Positions 27,859-32,712 of a DNA stretch of 32,712 nt are shown here, piece by piece; the first letter of the stretch is position 1; each line of letters begins with the position of its first letter. The notes below the pieces were generated by a model. It had not been told where the DNA came from and searched no databases. It saw only the letters and a list, made by a program, of their open reading frames with translations. Origin of the DNA: Pseudomonadota bacterium. GTDB taxonomy: Bacteria; Pseudomonadota; Gammaproteobacteria; Burkholderiales; Burkholderiaceae_C. The stretch lies in assembly GCA_963204815.1 (NCBI GenBank), contig CAUJHQ010000122.1:1-32712 (forward strand). The letters are read 5' to 3'. The translations under genes were made by a program, and so were the position numbers.

Positions 27859-30536
27859 CGGCCCCCCGCGCCGCGCGGCGCGCCTGGCGCGCGCCCGAAG
27901 TCGTGCAGACCTCGGCGATGGACTGCGGCCCGGCGGCGCTGAAGTGCGTGCTCGAAGGCCACGGCATCCCGGTGAGCTACGGCCGCCTGCGCGAAGCCTG
28001 CCAGACCGACGTCGACGGCACCTCGATCGACGCCCTCGAAGCGGTGACGCCGCAGCTCGGCCTGGCGACCGAGCAGGTGATGATCCCGCTCGACCACGTG
28101 CTGCTGCCCGACGCCGGCACGTTGCCGGCCATCGTCGTCGTGCGCCAGCCCGACGGCGCGACGCACTTCGTCGTCGCCTGGCGCCGCGTCGGCCCCTGGC
28201 TGCAGGTGATGGACCCGGCGCACGGCCGCCGCTGGCAGCGCGCCGAGCGCTTCCGCGACGACGTGTTCCAGCACGCGATGCCGGTCGGCGCGGCCGACTG
28301 GCGCGCCTGGGCGGGGTCGGCCGAGTTCACGCGGCCGCTCGCGCTGCGCCTGGCCGCACTCGGGCTGGCGAAGGCCGACGCCGCGACGCTGGTGGCACGC
28401 GCCGCGGCCGATGCCGGCTGGTTCGGCTTCGGCGCGCTCGACGCCTGCGCGCGCCTGGTGCAGTCGGTCGTCGCGGCCGGCGGGCTGGCCGCCGGCCGCG
28501 ACGCCGCGCGCCTGCTGCACAGCGCCTTCGAGCGCACGCTGTCGCACCCGGAGGACATCCACCGCAGCGTGCCCGCGAGCTACTGGAGCGTGGCGCCGAT
28601 CGGCCTCGACGACGACGGCCGGCTGCAGCTGCGGCTGAGCGGCGCCGTGCTGCTGCGCGTGACGGCGCGGCTGGCGACCGCCGAGGTGCGCGCGCAGCGC
28701 CCCGCCTCGCGCGAGCTGCGCGCCGCGCTGCGCGAATCGCAGCCGCACCCGCTGCTGACGCTGGCGCGGCTGCTGCGGCGCGACGGCGTCTTCGCGCCCG
28801 CCGCGCTGGTCGGCGCCACCGTGCTGGCGGCCGGCGCGCTGGTGGTGGAGGCGCTGCTGTTCCGCGGCCTGTTCGACATCGCCGGCCAGCTGGCGCTGGG
28901 CTCGCAACGCGCGCTGGCGCTGGCCGCGCTGCTCGCCTTCGTCGTCCTGCTGATGGTGCTGGAGCTGCCCATCATCGCCGAGTCGCTGCGCCTGGGCCGC
29001 AAGCTCGAGGCCCGCCTGCGCATGGCGCTGCTGACGAAGCTGCCGCGCCTGTCGGACCGCTACTTCCAGAGCCGCTCGGTGTCGGACATGGCCGAGCGCA
29101 GCCACAGCCTGCAGCTGCTGCGCCAGGTGCCGTCGCTCGGCCTCGGGCTCGTGCAGTCGGTGGCCGAGCTCTCGCTCACGCTGGTGGGCGTGGCGCTGAT
29201 CGCGCCCGACAGCCTGGGCTGGGCGGCGGCGATCGCCGGCGTCGCGCTGGCACTGCCGTTCGCCGCGCAGCCCTGGCTGGCCGAGCGCGACCTGCGCGCG
29301 CGCAGCCACCAGAGCGCGCTGCACGCCTTCATGCTGGACGCGCTGCTGGCGCTGGTGCCGGTGCGCGCGCACCGTGCCGAGACCGCCATGAGGCGCCAGC
29401 ACGAAGGCCTGGTCGTCGCGTGGACGCAGGCCACGCGCAGCCTCATCGTCGCCTCGCTCGCCACCGGCGGGCTGCAGTCGCTGCTCTGCCTGGGGCTCGC
29501 CGGCGCGATGCTCGTGCGCCACTTCCAGGGGACCGGCGCGGTGGGCGGCAGCGACCTGCTGCTCGTCTACTGGGCCCTGAAGCTGCCGGCGCTGGGCGGC
29601 CGCCTCGGCGGCCTGGTGGCCATGTGGCCCGGCCAGCGCAACGTGCTGCTGCGCATGCTGGAGCCGCTGACCGCGCCGGAAGACCCGCCGCCGGTGCCGG
29701 CCCCTGCGGCCAGGGGCCCGGTGCGCGGCGTCGCGCTGCAGATCGAACAGGGCCGCGTGGTCGCCGCCGGCCACGAGATCCTGCGCCACCTGAACCTCTC
29801 GGTAGCCGCCGGCGAGCAGGTCGCCATCGTCGGCACCTCGGGCGCGGGCAAGTCCTCGCTCGTCGGTCTCTTCCTCGGCTGGCACCGGCTCGCCGGCGGC
29901 CGGCTGCGCATCGACGGCGTCGAGGCCGGCGCCAGCGAAGTCGCCGGGCTGCGCCCGCTGACGGCATGGGTCGACCCCGGCGTGCAGCTGTGGAACAAGT
30001 CGCTCGCCGACAACCTGGGCTACGCCGCCGAACCGGCGAGCGTGGCGCGCCTGGGCACCGTGCTCGACGCCGCCGACCTGCGCGGCGTGCTGAACCGCCT
30101 GCCGCAGGGCCTGCAGACGCCACTCGGCGAAGGCGGCGCGCTGCTGTCCGGCGGCGAAGGCCAGCGCGTGCGCTTCGGCCGCGCGATGCTGCAGAGCGGC
30201 GTGCGCCTGGTGCTGCTGGACGAACCCTTCCGCGGCCTCGACCGCGCGCAGCGCAGCCGCCTGCTCGGCCGCGCGCGCCGCTGGTGGCAGGGCGCGACGC
30301 TGCTGTGCGTGACGCACGACGTCGGCGAGACGCTGGGCTTCGACCGCGTGCTCGTCGTCGACGGCGGCCGCGTCGTCGAGGACGGCGCGCCGCTCAAGCT
30401 GGCCGCGCAGGCCGGCTCCTGCTACGCCGCCCTGCTGGCCGCCGACGCCGACGTGCAGCAGCGCCTGTGGCGCGGCACGCAGTGGCGGCGCGTGCGCGTC
30501 GAAGGCGGCCGGGTGGTCGACGGGGGAACACGATGA
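27855..30536 (+). CDS. ABC exporter with active C39 peptidase domain
   Basis: Peptidase-containing ABC transporters cut a leader, usually after Gly-Gly, and export the peptide. The 893-residue protein has a C39 domain at about 12-140, with Gln18, Cys24 (AMDCGPAAL), His104 (ATHFVVAW) and Asp120 (VMDPAHG): a complete triad with its oxyanion glutamine. An extra segment of about 150 residues (155-305) of unknown nature follows. A six-helix transmembrane domain spans about 315-600. The ATPase has Walker A GTSGAGKSS (660-668), LSGGE (764-768), Walker B LVLLDE (785-790) and His821. It starts at a GTG overlapping the HlyD stop and ends overlapping the next gene, so the three proteins are probably one complex. 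No substrate peptide gene is visible. Confidence 0.88.
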   Translation: MTAPRAARRAWRAPEVVQTSAMDCGPAALKCVLEGHGIPVSYGRLREACQTDVDGTSIDALEAVTPQLGLATEQVMIPLDHVLLPDAGTLPAIVVVRQPDGATHFVVAWRRVGPWLQVMDPAHGRRWQRAERFRDDVFQHAMPVGAADWRAWAGSAEFTRPLALRLAALGLAKADAATLVARAAADAGWFGFGALDACARLVQSVVAAGGLAAGRDAARLLHSAFERTLSHPEDIHRSVPASYWSVAPIGLDDDGRLQLRLSGAVLLRVTARLATAEVRAQRPASRELRAALRESQPHPLLTLARLLRRDGVFAPAALVGATVLAAGALVVEALLFRGLFDIAGQLALGSQRALALAALLAFVVLLMVLELPIIAESLRLGRKLEARLRMALLTKLPRLSDRYFQSRSVSDMAERSHSLQLLRQVPSLGLGLVQSVAELSLTLVGVALIAPDSLGWAAAIAGVALALPFAAQPWLAERDLRARSHQSALHAFMLDALLALVPVRAHRAETAMRRQHEGLVVAWTQATRSLIVASLATGGLQSLLCLGLAGAMLVRHFQGTGAVGGSDLLLVYWALKLPALGGRLGGLVAMWPGQRNVLLRMLEPLTAPEDPPPVPAPAARGPVRGVALQIEQGRVVAAGHEILRHLNLSVAAGEQVAIVGTSGAGKSSLVGLFLGWHRLAGGRLRIDGVEAGASEVAGLRPLTAWVDPGVQLWNKSLADNLGYAAEPASVARLGTVLDAADLRGVLNRLPQGLQTPLGEGGALLSGGEGQRVRFGRAMLQSGVRLVLLDEPFRGLDRAQRSRLLGRARRWWQGATLLCVTHDVGETLGFDRVLVVDGGRVVEDGAPLKLAAQAGSCYAALLAADADVQQRLWRGTQWRRVRVEGGRVVDGGTR

Positions 30537-32659
30537 GCGCCGAGACCCTGCTCTCCTGGCCGACAGCACGCCTGGGCGAAGCGATCGAGGCGCTCGCGCG
30601 CCACGCGAAGCTGGCGCCGTCGAGCGTGGCGCTGACGCTGCCGCCGGAGTTGACGCGCGGCGACACGCCCGAGGTCGCGCGCTGGCTCGAATGGGCGGGC
30701 ACCGAACTCGGCCTCGAAGCCGAGCCGGTGCAGGTGGCGGTGGCCGAGGCCGAGTCGGTGCTGCGCCAGGCCGGCCCCGCGCTCGTGCGCCTGCGCGGCC
30801 CGCGCGAGACGATGTGGGTGCTGCTGCTCGGCCGCCGCGGCCACGCGCTGCGCGTGCTCGGCCCCGACGGCCGCGTCCATGCCTGCCCGGTGGCCGCGCT
30901 GCGCAATGCCCTCGTCGCGCACGACGAGGCGCCGCACGCGCCCGAGGTCGACCGCCTGCTCGAAGCGGCCGCGGTGCCGGCCGCGCGGCGCGCCCGCGCC
31001 CGCCGCGCGATGCTGGCCGAGCGCCTGTCGGCGCACGGCCTCGAAGACATCTGGCTGCTGCGCGCGCCCACCACGCGCGGTTTCGGCGCGGCCTGGGCGT
31101 CGCACCGGCTGACGCAGCGGCTGCTGGTGCTGGCCGGGGTGATGCTCGCCGGCTACGCGCTCGAACTGCAGGGCTGGCGCCTGATCGGCGGCGCCGCGCT
31201 CGACGGCCGGCTCGACATGGGCTGGCTCGCCGCCTGGGTGCTGCTGCTGCTGACGCTGGTGCCGCTGGGGCTGCTGGCCGGCTGGGTGCGCGCCGGCTTC
31301 GCGCTCGACGTCGGCCGCCTGCTCAAGCAGCGCCTGTTCGCCGGCGCGCTGCGGCTCGACCTGGACGAGGTGCGCCGCCACGGCGCCGGCCAGTGGCTGT
31401 CGCGCGTGATCGAGACGCAGGCGCTGGAAGCGCAGGCGCTGTCGGGTGGGCTGTCGGTGATCGTCTCGCTGCTCGAGTTCGCCTGCGCGGCCTGGATCCT
31501 GGCCTTCGGCGCCGCGCCGCTGCTGCACCTGGCGCTGCTCGCCGGCTGGCTGCTGCTGACGGCCGCGCTCGCGCTGCGGCTGCACCGCCGCCTGGCGGCC
31601 TGGACGCTGCAGCGGCTGCTGATGACGCACGGCCTCGTCGAACGCATGGTGGGCCACCGCACACGCCTGGCACAGGAACGGCCGGCGCGCCGCGACGCCC
31701 AGGAAGACGGCGAGACCACGGCCTATGTCGAGGCCGGCCGCGCGATGGACGCGGCGCTGGTGCCGGTGACGGCGCTGGTGCCCAACGGCTGGGTGCTGGT
31801 GTCCTTCGCCGCGCTGGCGCCGGCTTTCGTCGGCGGCGGCGCCAGCGCGGCCGGGCTCGCCATCAGCCTGGGCGGCATCCTCTTCGGCCACCGCGCGCTC
31901 ACCGGCCTGTCCGCGGGCATGACGCTGCTGGCCAATGCCGGCGTCGCCTGGGGGCAGGTGATCGACCTCTTCCGCGCCGGCTTCGGCCGCGCCGCGCAGG
32001 GCCCCTTCCTCGGCACGCCGCAGGCCGCCCGCCTGACGCACGGCCGCGGCACCGCGGTGCTCGACGCCGAACGCCTGACCTACCGCTACCGCCCCGAGGG
32101 CGAAGCGGTGCTGCGCGGCGCCGACCTCACGCTGCGCAGCGGCGACCGCGTGCTGCTCGAAGGCAGCTCCGGCGGCGGCAAGTCCACGCTGGCGGAGCTG
32201 CTGGCCGGCCTGCGCACGCCGGCCTCGGGCTCGCTGCTGCTGGCCGGCATGGACCGGCCCACGCTCGGCGAAGGCTGGCACCGGCTGGCGACCGCGGCGC
32301 CGCAGTTCCACGAGAACCACGTGCTCTCCGGCACGCTGGCCTTCAACCTGCTGCTGGGCCGCGAAGGGCCGATCGGCGAGCGCGACCTCGCCGAAGCGCG
32401 CCAGCTCTGCGAAGAGCTCGGCCTGGGCGAACTGCTGGCGCGCATGCCCGCCGGGTTGGCGCAGCAGGTCGGTGGCACCGGCTGGCAGCTGTCGCACGGC
32501 GAGAAGAGCCGCCTCTTCCTGGCGCGCGCGATCCTGCAGCGGGCACCGGTGACGGTGCTCGACGAGAGCTTCGCCGCCCTCGACCCCATGACCCTGCAGC
32601 AGTGCCTGGACTGCGTGCTGCGCCGCGCGCCCACGCTGGTGGTGATCGCCCACCCCTGA
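30533..32659 (+). CDS. ABC exporter with degenerate C39-like domain, ATPase ends at H-loop
   Basis: A 708-residue second ABC subunit. Residues 50-120 align by eye with the C39 domain of the previous protein (WAGTELGLEAEPVQV with VTPQLGLATEQVMI; GPALVRL with LPAIVVV; RVLGPDGR with QVMDPAHG). The first cysteine is at 118, the His position is Met94 and the Asp position is Gly110, so it cannot be a peptidase. Membrane helices lie at about 195-480. The ATPase has Walker A GSSGGGKS (544-551), Gln591, a changed signature LSHGE (653-657), Asp677/Glu678, and His707 as the penultimate residue. It lacks the usual tail beyond the H-loop. An ATGA overlap couples it to the previous gene. It probably forms a heterodimer with it. 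Confidence 0.85.
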   Translation: MSAETLLSWPTARLGEAIEALARHAKLAPSSVALTLPPELTRGDTPEVARWLEWAGTELGLEAEPVQVAVAEAESVLRQAGPALVRLRGPRETMWVLLLGRRGHALRVLGPDGRVHACPVAALRNALVAHDEAPHAPEVDRLLEAAAVPAARRARARRAMLAERLSAHGLEDIWLLRAPTTRGFGAAWASHRLTQRLLVLAGVMLAGYALELQGWRLIGGAALDGRLDMGWLAAWVLLLLTLVPLGLLAGWVRAGFALDVGRLLKQRLFAGALRLDLDEVRRHGAGQWLSRVIETQALEAQALSGGLSVIVSLLEFACAAWILAFGAAPLLHLALLAGWLLLTAALALRLHRRLAAWTLQRLLMTHGLVERMVGHRTRLAQERPARRDAQEDGETTAYVEAGRAMDAALVPVTALVPNGWVLVSFAALAPAFVGGGASAAGLAISLGGILFGHRALTGLSAGMTLLANAGVAWGQVIDLFRAGFGRAAQGPFLGTPQAARLTHGRGTAVLDAERLTYRYRPEGEAVLRGADLTLRSGDRVLLEGSSGGGKSTLAELLAGLRTPASGSLLLAGMDRPTLGEGWHRLATAAPQFHENHVLSGTLAFNLLLGREGPIGERDLAEARQLCEELGLGELLARMPAGLAQQVGGTGWQLSHGEKSRLFLARAILQRAPVTVLDESFAALDPMTLQQCLDCVLRRAPTLVVIAHP

Positions 32660-32670
32660 AGCCGAGCCCG

Positions 32671-32712
32671 ATGACGAAGCAGAAGCCCACCCCCGCCGCG
32701 TTCGCGCGCCCC
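32671..32712 (+). CDS. Start of a further gene (cut by window edge)
   Basis: An ATG 11 bases after the second ABC gene opens a frame of 14 codons to the window end (MTKQKPTPAAFARP). The close spacing on the same strand suggests another member of the exporter operon. Too little sequence is present to name it. Confidence 0.5.
   Translation, partial: MTKQKPTPAAFARP

Noticed and set aside
26912..30532. Open frame running through the HlyD and C39-ABC genes in another frame and joining the second ABC protein
   Set aside because: Upstream of 30533 it is Arg/Pro/Ala low complexity. The ATG at 30533 in an ATGA overlap gives the true start.
26007..30569. A 1520-residue open frame on the minus strand opposite the cbbY/exporter genes
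   Set aside because: High GC leaves few stop codons in antisense frames. The translation is low-complexity Ala/Arg/His without domains, and the plus-strand genes have clear motifs and coupling.
26692..32659. Naming the exporter as an NHLM/NHLP bacteriocin system
   Set aside because: The three-gene layout is similar, but no nitrile-hydratase-like leader precursor or modification gene is present, and the extra domain and pseudo-C39 domain do not clearly fit.

Overview
The window is a gene-dense, very GC-rich chromosomal segment. It most likely comes from a facultatively autotrophic betaproteobacterium of the order Burkholderiales (Rubrivivax/Leptothrix/Azohydromonas-like). This is inferred from the tRNA-tuf cluster, the trp and gph gene grouping, a Cupriavidus-like form IC RuBisCO and the cbb gene set. 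I see no insertion sequence, prophage, CRISPR array or plasmid gene.

Region 1 (1-745, minus strand) is the classic tRNA-Tyr / tRNA-Gly / tRNA-Thr / tuf array, with an extended -10 promoter just ahead of tRNA-Tyr. EF-Tu runs off the left edge. Region 2 (746-9138) holds tryptophan genes in two blocks on the minus strand: trpE-trpG (with a candidate Trp-containing leader peptide) and ltaE-trpD-trpC-ung. A bacteriophytochrome histidine kinase on the plus strand lies between them, so trpEG and trpDC cannot form the usual simple operon. Region 3 (9224-14028) has a periplasmic chalcone-isomerase-like protein, a housekeeping phosphoglycolate phosphatase coupled to a cytoplasmic S9 peptidase, and a lone benzoyl-CoA epoxidase (boxB). 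Two palindromes about three helical turns apart lie upstream of boxB.

Region 4 (14176-26593) is the carbon-fixation locus. A HupT-like soluble PAS histidine kinase overlaps the end of cbbR on the minus strand. Divergent from cbbR is a ten-gene Calvin-Benson-Bassham operon: cbbL-cbbS-cbbE(rpe)-cbbX-cbbF-cbbP-cbbT-cbbZ-cbbA-cbbY. It encodes red-type RuBisCO, its activase, enzymes of RuBP regeneration, and phosphatases for 2-phosphoglycolate and xylulose-1,5-bisphosphate. GAPDH and phosphoglycerate kinase genes are not in this operon.

Region 5 (26692-32712) is a translationally coupled exporter cassette reading the same way as cbb. It consists of a HlyD-type adaptor, a C39-peptidase ABC exporter with an intact Cys/His/Asp triad, and a second ABC exporter whose N-terminal domain looks like a dead copy of the C39 domain and whose ATPase domain ends at its H-loop. 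A further gene starts just before the right edge. No precursor peptide is visible, so the cargo is unknown. This cassette and the cbbR-coupled kinase are the least conventional parts of the window.
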